From Ornithodoros turicata (Eukaryota > Arthropoda > Arachnida > Ixodida > Argasidae): a DNA stretch of 64,000 nucleotides. Made by a program: the position numbers and the translations under genes. The first letter of the stretch is position 1. Each line of letters starts with the position of its first letter. A model generated the notes under the pieces. The model did not search any database, was not told the DNA's origin, and was given only the letters and a program-made list of their open reading frames with translations. The stretch covers positions 3,472,001 to 3,536,000 of the forward strand of contig NC_088209.1 of the NCBI RefSeq assembly GCF_037126465.1, read 5' to 3'. Shown here piece by piece: positions 11,590 through 22,540 of this stretch.

Positions 11590-13590
11590 CGCGTCTTTTT
11601 TTTTACTGGACGGCCAAGAGGAACGATTCGACCAAAATAGAAAGACACAGAGGAGAAAAATAATAACAATAGTCACCTAACAGGTTCTTTTTTTAGTGTT
11701 GCAAAAAAGTGCAGTTCGGCCTCCTTATTATGTGGGACAGGACCTTCTTTTCTTTTCTTAGAAGAACTTCTGAAGTGTAAATTTTTACTTCAGATTTCGT
11801 TGTGTTGGATGCTGAGGTCTCAGTTAATTCAATCCAAACTTGAAAACGTGAAATTCGGTCGTGGAAAAGCTGAAGAACTGGACACCATGTGAGCCAAATT
11901 TATGCGTATTTTAGGAAAATCACTATTCTTGAAGGGCAACACAGATGCAATTACAAAACTGGGGTTTCCAGAGATGAATATCAGCGCTAGTTGCCAACTG
12001 AAGGAATGATCACGGAGATGTCGTTTCATATAATCAAAGCTCGCCGAGATGCCGGATTTTCCTCCCCGAAAAAAAATATTTCCCCCGGAAGAACCGTCCC
12101 CAGGAAAAAATGTCCCCCGGAGAAATCGTCTCCGCAAGAATGAAAGCCGTTTGATCGAACGCGGGTCGTTATGTGTATTATGGACGGTATGTGTCCTACT
12201 GCTACGGATACTGCGCATACTTCCGCATTGTTCTATTCAATCCAATTCAATTTTATTCAATTTTATTTCCTTTCGGATAGGAGAGAGTAAAAAGCCAGAA
12301 GGCTGTGCTGTTCGTGAATGGCAAAGGTCTGCGAATAACCAGTGGTCTCCCCTCTTTAGCTGAAAAAAAAAAACAAGAAACAAACAAACAAAAACGAGAG
12401 GACACTGATTGCCTCATGCTCATAAATGTTCAAGTCAAAGTTACAGAAAGAGAGGTGCTAAGGACACGCTGCGAGCTTCGAACTCCCTTCGAAAAAACGT
12501 CTTTCGAACAAACAGCGTCGATCATCCGGCTTTCGATCGAACGGCTTGGGAGCGACCCAGCCGTCTTCGATCAAACGCCTTCTCCAAACAGCTTAGGATT
12601 TCGGAATAACTCCTTGAACTCCATCTTTATGTATAAATGCACAAGATAAAATGAAAGGAACTGGACGCGCGGCGAGGTCTCGGAGGACGATTTCCGTCTC
12701 ATAATTGCGCTGATTATTACCCGGAAACTTCAGTACTATATTTTTAAACACTCCTTGGTTTTCACAGGGTACTTCACATTACACCAGACTTTTCTTTCAG
12801 CGTAGACGCTAGTTCGGCGGAGAATCCCCAGTGATCCGGAGCTTCTCCTTATCCTCCTCAGAAGGCCTCCCTTTGTTCGCCGTGCAAAGACAGACGGGTA
12901 CAGGTTTTGGGCCAGCCAACGTGCAACTGGCAAGGATTGTCGAGAAATGGAAAATCCAGGGAACCGGTATCGAAAAATTGGCCGTATCTCAAAATAACGT
13001 GATCGAAGTCCCCGTTGAAAAATAAACTACTGTAAATAAATGTTATCTGGCTATTTCTGCGCGGAAACTGCCAAAGCCCAGACGCAAAGTCTAAGGACTA
13101 ACCTGAACATGAAAATGCAAACGCCGAACTTTTACTAACATAATAATCAACTAACTAACGTGCTGTTCCGTCGCGTCCGTTTCATTTATCTCTTATTTCC
13201 TAATTTTATTTATGTATTTCCGGAATACAAAGCCGGCGTCCCGTTTGGCTGACCTTTAGCCCGTTTTATTTCTTTTCGTCTAATAAATATATCCCCCTCC
13301 CCCGTCGCTGTCGTTGGTTTTCCTTGCTTCGCGAACGTGAATTTGGGTTCCGGAAAATACTGTTACTCATTGCGTGGGCGGAAATAATTGTGCAGCGGCC
13401 GCTTGATCGATTTTTCTTATTGGTTCACGTGGAGCGCTCAAAAAAATAATCAAGATAAAATTTAAAATAAATCAATCAATAGAAGAAAGAAAGAGAAAGA
13501 AAAATAAAGCTGGCAGTTTTAAGTGCCGTTATCCTCAGAAACATTTATCTGTGCGTAATCCGCTTGCCGGCTGTTTCAACATTACGAACA

Positions 13591-14214
13591 TTAAAGGGAC
13601 TATGAAATTTCCCGAACCCCCATACTTTTTTTCGATGGAAGCTGTTCTTCCCGCAGAGAAACTAATATGCCACAAATTTTTCCGGACGAAATCGCTCCAC
13701 TCTGCGAGGAGCGCGCGCTGGAAATGTCTCTTCCGCGTTCCTCCTCTCCCGCACATATTTCCCTGCCGATGGTGTAACTGTACGGACCGCTCTTCGGTTC
13801 CCCGTTACGTCACCGGTGTTGCACAATAGCAAGTAATGCCGGGAGCTCGCGCTGTGGCTGCCGCCACTGCCGAAATCTACCGATCGCGCGAAAGCTGCTG
13901 TCATGGAGATTTCCACTCCCGATGAACGCATACGCGGGATCCTACGGCGCATGCTCCTGGCGGGATTCCTCGGCTCGGCAACACGTCACGATGACGTGTT
14001 GCTGAGCCGGCCGTGGTCGCGTCAAGTTACCCGTTGTGTCTCCGCTCGGCAGCTCGTCACGGCGCGGCGCCAGCTGTCCTCCCTTCGCCGCTCCGTTTAA
14101 ATTCGCTGCCGAGAAATCCGCTCGCGCGACGAAAGTAAAGTTTCGGTTCTCGACCCAGAAAAATGTCTTCTTTCGAACGAAACGAAGAAAAAAATCGTTT
14201 CATAGTCCCTTTAA
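13591..14214. mobile_element. MITE with TTAA target duplication
   Basis: An insertion of 616 bp (13595-14210) has terminal inverted repeats 'agggactatgaaa' and 'tttcatagtccct' and is flanked by TTAA at 13591-13594 and 14211-14214. The two paralogous copies of the host repeat lack it: near 24491 and 26116 the sequence passes straight through 'acatta.aggg'. TTAA targets are typical of piggyBac and Kolobok transposases; which one moved it cannot be told. A near-perfect hairpin (18-bp stem) lies inside at 13971-14010. Confidence 0.9.
13971..14010. repeat. Hairpin inside the TTAA MITE
   Basis: The left arm 'cggctcggcaacacgtca' is matched by its reverse complement with one mismatch, separated by 3 bases. 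The arms contain TGACGTG/CACGTCA words. It may be the remnant of a small nested foldback or a structured part of the MITE. Confidence 0.8.
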
Positions 14215-15030
14215 AGGGCAGTCCTGTTGAACGTTATTGGAATGTTTGTGAAGTCGGCCTTTCACTAACCGTAAATACGAGAGATCCTAGTTAGCCTGAT
14301 GAGACAGTTGACTGAGTAAATTGATGTTTCATGTGAAGCAAATAAACTCATCTCAGTTCTCTATAAGCGCACCGAAAAAAGAAGAGGTCTCGGTGGTCTC
14401 CTACACGGGCCACGACAATGCTGGCTGACGATACTCCCTTTACGAGCAGCTAAGTAAGCTTTTGTTCTGGTCTACAAGACCATGCCCTAAGTCAGCTGTT
14501 CATGGAAGTAAAGAGGTGAGAGGGAGCTCTACGGTGCGCGTTCACGCCCCATGGTCGGCGGATGGATACGGTCAAAACGTTCCGCGCATTTTTTCCTGTG
14601 CTACGGCTAGAAGGCGACACAGAATGACGCGGTTCACGGGGCTTTGAGACGGTATTTATCCGTACTCACATTTCATACTTTCTTATAAAAATGGAAAGTG
14701 TAGACATATAAATTTGATGTCTATCAATTCCTGAAATATTTCCAGAGAAAGTAAATAGAAAGTTTTTTTTCGAAATTGCTATAGAAGTTTAATAAAAACC
14801 TGTTCATACAGGGAGGAGAAAAATTGTGTATTATTTTCGCATTCGTGACGTCGCCGTAAAATACATACGACATGTATGAGAAATCTAGTAGCATAATTCT
14901 CTTCAACTCGTCTTCCTCTTTATGATGAAACCACCTGCGTCAAAATCTGCGTGGTGGTACCGAGAAAAAGCATAAAAACTGTTCCATAGGAAATACATTG
15001 GGACGGAGAGCTGGTCTGCCCTGTTAACAG

Positions 15031-15541
15031 CATGGATATATTGTATTGTAGGGTACAGTAGTATTGTACTAATATGTATTCCAGATATCTTATTGGCGTT
15101 ACTAAACACAACAACTCAGGGAAAACAAGTTCTGCCGGTACAGGTGGGACGGACAGCCCATGCACAACCAACAGCGCCATTCCCTTTCTCTCCTACATCT
15201 TTCCTTCTCACTCTCTGATTCACACACGAGGCAGGGCGATTTCTGCCTTACCAAATGTGTTATCAATTTTTTTACTTATTCTCCCATGGAGTTCATAGGT
15301 CAAATTGTCGACATTTGTCGGTTGTACAGCTGACATTTGCGTATTATCAGTTCTTGTTCAGCTAAGGGCTTACCTTATGTTTGAGGGTTGCTATATATCA
15401 ATACAGAAGTGGCTGCACTAATGATGGCTGATGGAGTGTATGTCCACAACGATGCGATATGGATCAGTGATAATCCTACGTTGCCAAAACAAACATAAGA
15501 GAGCACGCGGGTTACGCGCGAGCACATGTCACACCTTGAAC
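15031..15541. other. Stretch without recognised gene
   Basis: No gene or element is recognised. Short open frames on both strands show no family resemblance or splice context that I can defend. Confidence 0.4.
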
Positions 15542-15793
15542 CTATCCATTGGTGGTGGTGGTGGTGAAAGGGTGGTCACCGCTGTCGGCCTCACAGAGGT
15601 GGGCAACGTCGCGACTCACGCCCCGCGAGAATGTGCGTCCTGGGCTGACCCCTAAAGGAACTGTAGCGACGTATCTCTGAAAGCATCTAAGCAAAATCCC
15701 AGACAGCGCTGCGGGATTCGAACCCAGGTACCTCCCAGTCTGGATCTGACATGGCCAGCACGCTACGCACTGAGCCACGGGAGCTATCCATTG
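15542..15793 (-). mobile_element. tRNA-derived SINE with 10-bp target duplication
   Basis: Read on the minus strand the element starts with a tRNA-like head containing box A-like 'tggctcagtgcgtagc' and a canonical box B 'gggttcgaatcccgc', then a tRNA-unrelated body, and ends in a (CCA)n-type tail (plus strand 'ggtggtggtggtggtg'). It is flanked by the direct repeat 'ctatccattg' at 15542-15551 and 15784-15793, which defines the element as 15552-15783. Such heads are internal Pol III promoters. The intact boxes, perfect duplication and tail indicate a fairly young insertion. Confidence 0.9.
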
Positions 15794-16562
15794 ACGATGT
15801 AAACGCCACCCAGCGTTAGGCAAAATTTATCCCCCAATGATATTCGCTATTAGAGGGATCGCCTCACCTGTATCCACTCTCCTACTCATATAATTTATGG
15901 TAGTATTATGTTCATATCACGATCGAGGCTAATAAAAATTAAAATACGTCCCGCCTCTATCCAATGGTGCAACTTGTTTCGAATGGTAGCGCATTCCGTT
16001 ATGGTGAATTGCAGAACTAGCGTTTCACCAAAGACAAAAAGGAGCTTATAAGCGATTGCGATCCAATATACCTCTGTTTATTCTTGCAGCTTGCAGCCTT
16101 GGATTGTACACTTGGAGCTTGGTGCCGCCTCGATGCCTATGCAGCCTGGTATCCTACTTGCCTTTTTCGACAGCTACTGGCTTATATATGCCATGCCATG
16201 CCATGCCATCCAAAGTTGCCTGCTTACCCCGTTTGCAGCCTTGTGCATTTCTGTTCCAGAAATTCGCTCTGTGTGACTTGATATCCAATTTGATGTCGAT
16301 ATTTATGTTCTTTGCGTTTCTAACGTTCACCAGTCTTAGACTGTTGGTTTTTTACGACTGCCATGTTCCTATATTTTTATTAGATGTAAGTTGCTTGGAT
16401 TAGCTGCCCTGATTTGTTGAAAACTTCTGCCTTTGTCCTTTAACTTCTGTACGTTGTTAATGTAACATATTCTTCAATGTTCTACTGTTGCAGGAGATGG
16501 AGGAGCAGAAGGTCCTAACTCATTCCATCTGCATTTCCCAGCCTTGACAGGAACACAGGCGT
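15794..16562. other. Stretch without secure gene
   Basis: A short (CCATG)n run lies at about 16191-16209. One open frame on the plus strand (16056-16403) is hydrophobic but matches nothing I know. A plausible 3' splice site 'ctactgttgcag' at about 16482-16493 is followed by about 18 codons to a stop just before the satellite; this is too little to call an exon. Confidence 0.35.
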
Positions 16563-19248
16563 TAAATTTCCCACTGTTGAGAGGAGCAGGAACCCAGAGA
16601 TTCCCTCCGCAGTGACAACAGTGGCCTAATTTGCCCTAGATTTCCCACTGTTGAGAGGAGCAGGAACCCAGAGATTCCCTCCCCAGTGACAACAGTGGAC
16701 TAATTGCCCTAGATTTCCCATTGTTGAGAGGAGCAGGAACCCAGAGATTCCCTCCGCAGTCGCAAGAGCGCAGTAGCATAGCGGTATGGCATGCAGCTGG
16801 TAAGGCATATACAGTAAGGCATGTAGCTGTGAGACGTGTGGCAGTAAGGCATGCCGCTGTGAGGCATGTAGCTGTAAGACCTTTCTTAAGGCAGTAAGTC
16901 TCCATGTCCTCATTGTAAGTCGTCATGTCCTTATCGTAAGTCCCCACGTCCTCATTGTAAGTCTCCATGTCCTTACTGTAATCCTCTATGTCCTTACTAT
17001 GCCAGTCTGCCACTAACATCTCCATAACTAATTTGCCCTAGATTTCCCACTGTTGAGAGGAGCAGGAACCCAGAGATTCCCTCCGCAGTGACAACAGTGG
17101 ACTAATTGCCCTAAATTTCCCACTGTTGAGAGGAGCAGGAACCCAGAGATTCCCTCCGCAGTGACAACAGTGGACTAATTGCCCTAAATTTCCCACTTTT
17201 GAGAGGAGCAGGAACCCAGAGATTCCCTCCGCAGTGACAATAGTGGACTAATTGCTCTAAATTTCCCACTGTTGAGAGGAGCAGGAACCCAGAGATTCCC
17301 TCCGCAGTGACAACAGTGGACTAATTGCCCTAAATTTCCCACTGTTGAGAGGAGCAGGAACCCAGAGATTCCCTCCCCAGTGACAACAGTGGACTAATTG
17401 CCCTAAATTTCCCACTGTTGAGAGGAGCAGGAACCCAGAGATTCCCTCCGCAGTGACAACAGTGGACTAATTTGCCCTAGATTTTTCACTGTTGAGAGGA
17501 GCAGGAACCCAGAGATTCCCTCCGCAGTGACAACAGTGGACTAATTGCCCTAAATTTCCCGTTGTTGAGAGGAGCAGGAACCCAGAGATTCCCTCCGCAG
17601 TCGCAAGAGCGCAGTAGCATAGCGGTATGGCATGCAGCTGGTAAGGCATATACAGTAAGGCATGTAGCTGTGAGACGTGTGGCAGTAAGGCATGCCGCTG
17701 TGAGGCATGTAGCTGTAAGACCTTTCTTAAGGCAGTAAGTCTCCATGTCCTCATTGTAAGTCGTCATGTCCTATCGTAAGTCCCCACGTCCTCATTGTAA
17801 GTCTCCATGTCCTTACTGTAATCCTCTATGTCCTTACTATGCCAGTCTGCCACTAACATCTCCATAACTAATTTGCCCTAGATTTCCCACTGTTGAGAGG
17901 AGCAGGAACCCAGAGATTCCCTCCGCAGTGACAACAGTGGACTAATTGCCCTAAATTTCCCACTTTTGAGAGGGAGCAGGAACCCAGAGATTCCCTCCGC
18001 AGTGACAATAGTGGACTAATTGCCCTAAATTTCCCACTGTTGAGAGGAGCAGGAACCCAGAGATTCCCTCCGCAGTGACAAAGTGGACTAATTGCCCCAA
18101 TTTCCCACTGTTTGAGAGGAGCAGGAACCCAGAGATTCTCTCCCGCAGTGACAAACAGTGGACTAATTGCCCTAAATTTCCTCAGTGTTGAGAGGACCAG
18201 GCAACCCAGAGATTCCCTCCGCAGTGACAACAGTGGACTAATTGCCCTAAATTTCCCACTTTTGAGAGGAGCAGGAACCAGAGATTTCCCCTCCGCAGTG
18301 ACAACAGAGGACTAATTGCCCTAAATTTCCCACTGGTTGAGAGGAGCAGGAACCCAGAGATTCCCTCCGCAGTGACAACAGTGGACTAATCTGCCCTAGT
18401 TTTCCCACTGTTGAGAGAGAGCAGGAACCCAGAGATTCCCTCCGCAGTGACAACAGTGGACTAATTGCCCTAAATTTCCACGTTGAGAGGAGCAGGAACC
18501 CAGAGATTCCCTCCGCAGTCGCAAGAGCGCAGTAGCATAGCGGTATGGCATGCAGCTGGTAAGGCATATACAGTAAGGCATGTAGCTGTGAGACGTGTGG
18601 CAGTAACGGCATGCCGCCTGTGAGGCACTGTAGCTGTAAGACCCTTTCTTAAGGCAGTAGTCTCCATGCTCCCTCATTGTAAGTCGTCATGTCCTTATCG
18701 TAAGTCCCACGTCCTCATTGTAAGTTCTCCATGTCCTTACTGTAATCCTCTATGTCCTTACCTATGCCAGTCTGCCACTAACATCTCCATAACTAATTGC
18801 CCTAATTTCCCACTGTTGAGAGGAGCCAGGACCCAGAGATTCCCTCCGCAGTGACAACAGTGGACTAATTGGCCCCCTAAATTTCCCCACTTTTGAGAGG
18901 AGCAGGAACCAGAGCATTCCCTCCGCAGTGACAATAGTGGACTAATTGCCCCTAAATTTCCCACTGTTGAGAGGAGCAGGAACCAGAGATTCCCTCCGCA
19001 GTGACAACAGTGGACTAATTTGCCCCAGATTTCCCGCTGTGAGAGGAGCAGGAACCCAGAGATTCCCTCCGCAGTGACAACAGTGGACTAATTGCCCTAA
19101 ATTTCCCACTGTTGAGAGGAGCAGGAACCCAGAGATTCCCTCCTCAGTGACAACAGTGGACTAATTGCCCTAAATTTCCCACTGGTGAGAGGAGCAGGAA
19201 CCCAGAGATTCCCTCCGCAGTGACAACAGTGGACTAATTGCCCTCAAT

Positions 19249-20030
19249 TTCAGCAGCAGCCAGCAGCAAGCAGCAGCAAGCAGCAGCCAACAGCAGCAAG
19301 CAGCAGCAAGCAGCAGCAGCCAGCAGCAGCAAGCAGCAGCAAGCAAGCAGCAGAGCAGCAAGCAGCAGCCAGCAGAAAGCAGCCAGTAGCAGCAAGCAGC
19401 AGCACCCAGCACGCAGCAGCACGCAGCAGCAAGCAGCAGCAAGCAGCAGCAGCCAGCAGCAGCCAGCAGCAGCAAGCACCAGCAGCAGCAGCCAGCAGCA
19501 AGCAGCAGCCAGCAGCAGCAAGCAGCAGCAAGCAAGCAGCAGCCAGCAGCAGCAAGCAGCACCCAGCAGCAGCAAGCAGCACCCAGCAGCAAGCAGCAGC
19601 CAGCAGCAAGCAGCAAGCAGCAGCAGCCAGCAGTAGCAGCCAGCAGCCAGCAGCAGCCAGCAAGCAGCAGCAAGCAGCAAGCAGCAGCAAGCAGCAGCCA
19701 GCAGCAGCCAGCAGCATCAAGCAGCAGCCAGCAGCATCAAGCAGCAGCCAGCAGCAGCAAGCAGCCAGCAGCAGCCAGCAGCAGCAAGCAGCAGCAAGGA
19801 GCAGGAAGCAGCAGCCAGCAGCCCCAGCAGCCAGCAAGCAGCCAGCAGCAGCAAGCAGCAAGCAGCCAGCAGCAGCCAGCAGCATCAGCAAGCAGCAAGC
19901 AGCCAGCAGTCAGCAGCAAGCAGCCAGCAGCCAGCAGCAGCAAGCAGCAGCAGCCAGCAGCCAGCAGCAGCAGCAGCAGCAGCCACCAGCCAGCAGCAAG
20001 CAGCAGCCAGCAGCAGCACCACCACCACAA
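19249..20030 (-). repeat. Interrupted CTG tract 4 (CAG on plus strand)
   Basis: About 780 bp of 'cagcagccagcagcaagcag'-type sequence, the longest but one of the five tracts, followed on the minus-strand upstream side by the conserved leader (20031-20190). Gln/Ser/Ala-rich frames across it are low-complexity artefacts. Confidence 0.95.
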
Positions 20031-20731
20031 CCACCTATGATTAGGTTGCCGCAGCATTCGCTAACCGGGGCCCTATATGAGGGGTCCCAAAAATGCTTTT
20101 ACAATATGCAAGTTACCTTGATAATAACTCTATTATTCATGCAAAAATGACATTTGATATGTATATTTCTGGCAGAGATGGGCATAAATACTGCCGCTGT
20201 GAGGCATGTAGCTGTAAGACCTTTCTTAGGCAGTAAGTCTCCCATGTCCTCATTGTAAGTCGTCATGTCCTTATCGTAAGTCCCCACGTCCTCATTGTAT
20301 GTCTCCATGTCCTTACTGTAATCCTCTATGTCCTTACTATGCCAGTCTGCCACTAACATCTCCATAACTAATTTGCCCTAGATTTCCCACTGTTGAGAGG
20401 TGCAGGAACCCAGAGATTCCTCCGCAGTGACAACAGTGGACTAATTGCCCTAAATTTCCCACTTTTGGGAGGATGCAGGAACCCAGAGATTCCCTCCGTA
20501 GTGAAATAGTGGACCTAATTGCCCCTAAATTTCCCACTGGTGAGAGGAGCAGGAACCCGAGATTCCTCCGCAGTGACAACAGTGGACTAATTTGCCCCTA
20601 GATTATCCACTGTTGAGAGGAGCAGGAACCAGAGATACCCTCCGCAGTGACAACAGTGGACTAATTGCCCTAAATTTCCCGTTGTTGAGAGGAGCAGGAA
20701 CCCAGAGATCCCTCCAGCTGTCGCAAGAGCG

Positions 20732-20891
20732 TGTAGAGGAGGTGGAGTTCCTCCACATGAGCCCCGACCGGCGATGATGGTATGCCACGGAGAGGCGATG
20801 ACGGTGGCCTATCTCCATGGCCGCGCCGGTGGAACTGAGGCAGGTGCTCCAGGCGCGTGGCCATCTTCGTCGTTGTCCACGGCCCGCTACA
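20732..20891 (-). repeat. TRIM 3' LTR (minus-strand sense)
   Basis: 160-bp terminal repeat with 5'-TGTAG...CTACA-3' ends, nearly identical to the copy at 20956-21116. In minus-strand sense it is the downstream LTR and is preceded by the purine-rich tract at 20892-20906. Confidence 0.9.
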
Positions 20892-20955
20892 GGGCTCCCC
20901 CCTCAGACGCGGAGCGGCGATAGAAAGATGGAAGAATCACGTCCGGGTCACCAAA

Positions 20956-21116
20956 TGTAGAGGAGGTGGAGTTCCTCTACATGAGCCCCGACCGGCGATG
21001 ATGGTATGCCACGGAGAGGCGATGACGGTGGCCTATCTCCATGCCCGCGCCGGTGGAACTGAGGCAGGTGCTCCAGGCGCGTGGGCCATCTTCGTCGTTG
21101 TCCACGGCCCGCTACA
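20956..21116 (-). repeat. TRIM 5' LTR (minus-strand sense)
   Basis: 161-bp terminal repeat. The adjoining internal bases 20955-20938 read as a primer-binding site on the minus strand. Differences from the partner include 'ctctacatg' versus 'ctccacatg' and 'gcgtgggcc' versus 'gcgtggcc'. Confidence 0.9.
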
Positions 21117-21687
21117 AGCGCAGTAGCATAGCGGTATGGCATGCAGCTGGTAAGGCATATACAGTAAGGCATGTAGCTGTGAGACGTGTGGCAGTAAGGC
21201 ATGCCGCTGTGAGGCATGTAGCTGTAAGACCTTTTTAAGGCAGTAAGTCTCCATGTCCTCATTGTAAGTCGTCATAGTCCTTATCGTAAGTCCCCACGTC
21301 CTCATTGTAAGTCTTCATGTCCTTACTGTAATCCTCTATGTCCTTACTATGCCAGTCTGCCACTAACATCTCTATAACTAATTTGCCCTAGATTTCCCAC
21401 TGTTGAGAGGAGCAGGAACCCAGAGATTCCCTCCGCAGTGACAACAGTGGACTAATTGCCCTAAATTTCCCACTTTTGAGAGGAGCAGGAACCCAGAGAT
21501 TCCCTCCGCAGTGACAATAGTGGACTAATTGCCCTAAATTTCCCACTGTTGAGAGGAGCAGGAACCCAGAGATTCCCTCCGCAGTGACAACAGTGGACTA
21601 ATTTGCCCTAGATTTCCCACTGCTGAGAGGAGCAGGAACCCAGAGATTCCCTCCGCAGTGACAACAGTGGACTAATTGCCCTCAATT

Positions 21688-22497
21688 TCAGCAGCAGCAA
21701 GCAGCAGCAGAGCAGCAGCCAGCAGAAAGCAGCAAGCAACAAGCAGCAGCCAGCAGCAGCAAGCAGCAAGCAGCAGCAAGCAGCAGCAGCCAGCAAGCAG
21801 CAGCACGCAGCAGCCAGCACGCAGCAGCACGCAGCCAGCACGCAGCAGCACGCAGCAGCACGCAGCAGCAGTCAGCAGCAAGCAGCAGCAAGCAGCAGCC
21901 AGCAAGCAGCCAGCAGCAAGCAAGCAAGCAGCAAGCAGCTGCTTGCAGCTGCATACCAGCAGCAGCAAGCAGGTTCCAGCAGCAGCAAGCAGCCAGCAGC
22001 CAGCAGCAGCCAGCAGCCAGCAGCAGCTAGCAGCAGCCAGCCGCAAGCAGCAGCAAGCAGCCAGCAGCCAGCAGCAGCAAGCAGCAGCAGCACAAGCAGC
22101 AGCCAGCAGCAGCAAGCAGCAAGCAGCAGCCAGCAGCAAGCAGCAGCCAGCAGCAAGCAGCAGCAAGCAGCAAGCAGCAGCAAGCAGCAGCAAGCAGCAG
22201 CAAGCAGCAGCCAGCAGCAGCAAGCACCAGCCAGCAGCAAGCCGCAGCAGCAAGCACCAGCAAGCAGCAGCCAGCAGCAGCAAGCAGCAGCCAGCAAGCA
22301 GCAAGCAGCAGCAGCAAGCAGCCCAGCAAGCAGCCAGCAAGCAGCGGCCAGCAGCAGCCAGCAGCGGCCAGCAGCAGCCAGTCAGCAGCAAGCAGCGGCC
22401 AGTCAGAAGCCAGCAGCAGCCAGTCAGCAGCCAGCAGCAGCCAGCAGCCAGTCAGCAGCCAGCAGCCAGCCAGCCGCCAGCAGCAGCAGCACCACCA
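21688..22497 (-). repeat. Interrupted CTG tract 5 (CAG on plus strand)
   Basis: About 810 bp, the longest tract. On the plus strand one frame stays open for 302 codons as a Gln/Ala/Ser-rich string; this follows from composition alone. The tract is followed by only about 30 bp of the leader, showing a breakpoint inside the composite unit at about 22527. Confidence 0.95.
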
Positions 22498-22540
22498 CCA
22501 CCTATGATTAGGTTGCCGCAGCATTCGCGCAGCAGCAGCA

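Larger units (their letters stand above)
11590..15030 (+). repeat. Unclassified dispersed repeat, copy A
   Basis: Long blocks match the two later copies in the same order and strand. Examples are 'ggccaagaggaacgattcga' (11612), 'aaagtgcagttcggcctcc' (11706), the 'attcaattttatttcctttc' block (12257), repeats around 'tcgatcgaacggc' (about 12535), 'cccgtttggctgacctttag' (13239), the 'cagcggccgcttgatcga' block (13393), and the final block ending near 'cattgggacggagagctggt' (14996-15015). No transposase, RT or other protein was recognised. The frames present are short. It could be a non-autonomous element or a segmental duplicate that has been rearranged. A TTAA-flanked MITE is nested at 13595-14210. 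Confidence 0.7.
20728..21120 (-). mobile_element. TRIM: miniature LTR retrotransposon
   Basis: Two direct repeats of 160-161 bp (20732-20891 and 20956-21116) start 'tgtagaggaggtgg' and end 'ggcccgctaca', so each has TG...CA ends. Only 64 bp lie between them. On the minus strand the 5' LTR is followed at once by 'tttggtgacccggacgtg', a primer-binding-site-like sequence beginning with TGG next to the LTR, and the 3' LTR is preceded by the purine-rich 'ctgaggggggagccc'. The element is flanked by the 4-bp duplication 'agcg' (20728-20731 and 21117-21120), splitting the satellite word 'gcaagagcgcagtagc'. There is no coding capacity; mobilisation would need an autonomous Gypsy-like partner. The LTRs differ at only a few positions, so the insertion is recent. 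Confidence 0.92.
16563..22527 (-). repeat. Composite satellite array, inverted orientation
   Basis: The same components as the array at 1-10346 appear on the opposite strand: 73-bp minisatellite units, full 21/15-bp modules (about 16755-17025, 17596-17866, 18506-18797 and 21118-21377), a short module with leader (about 20190-20369), and two CAG tracts. Stretches around 17770-18960 and 20200-20640 contain many single-base insertions and deletions ('gttggcc', 'gccacgg', missing C in 'cctatcg') unlike the clean units elsewhere. The array ends abruptly in the truncated leader ('gcagcattcgcgcagcag') next to copy B of the dispersed repeat. Confidence 0.96.

Noticed and set aside
16056..16403. Hydrophobic 115-codon plus-strand frame as a gene
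   Set aside because: No recognisable family, several overlapping frames in the same region, and no splice or promoter evidence.
16482..16560. Terminal exon after 'ctactgttgcag'
   Set aside because: Only about 18 codons before a stop, with no upstream partner; the acceptor may be chance.
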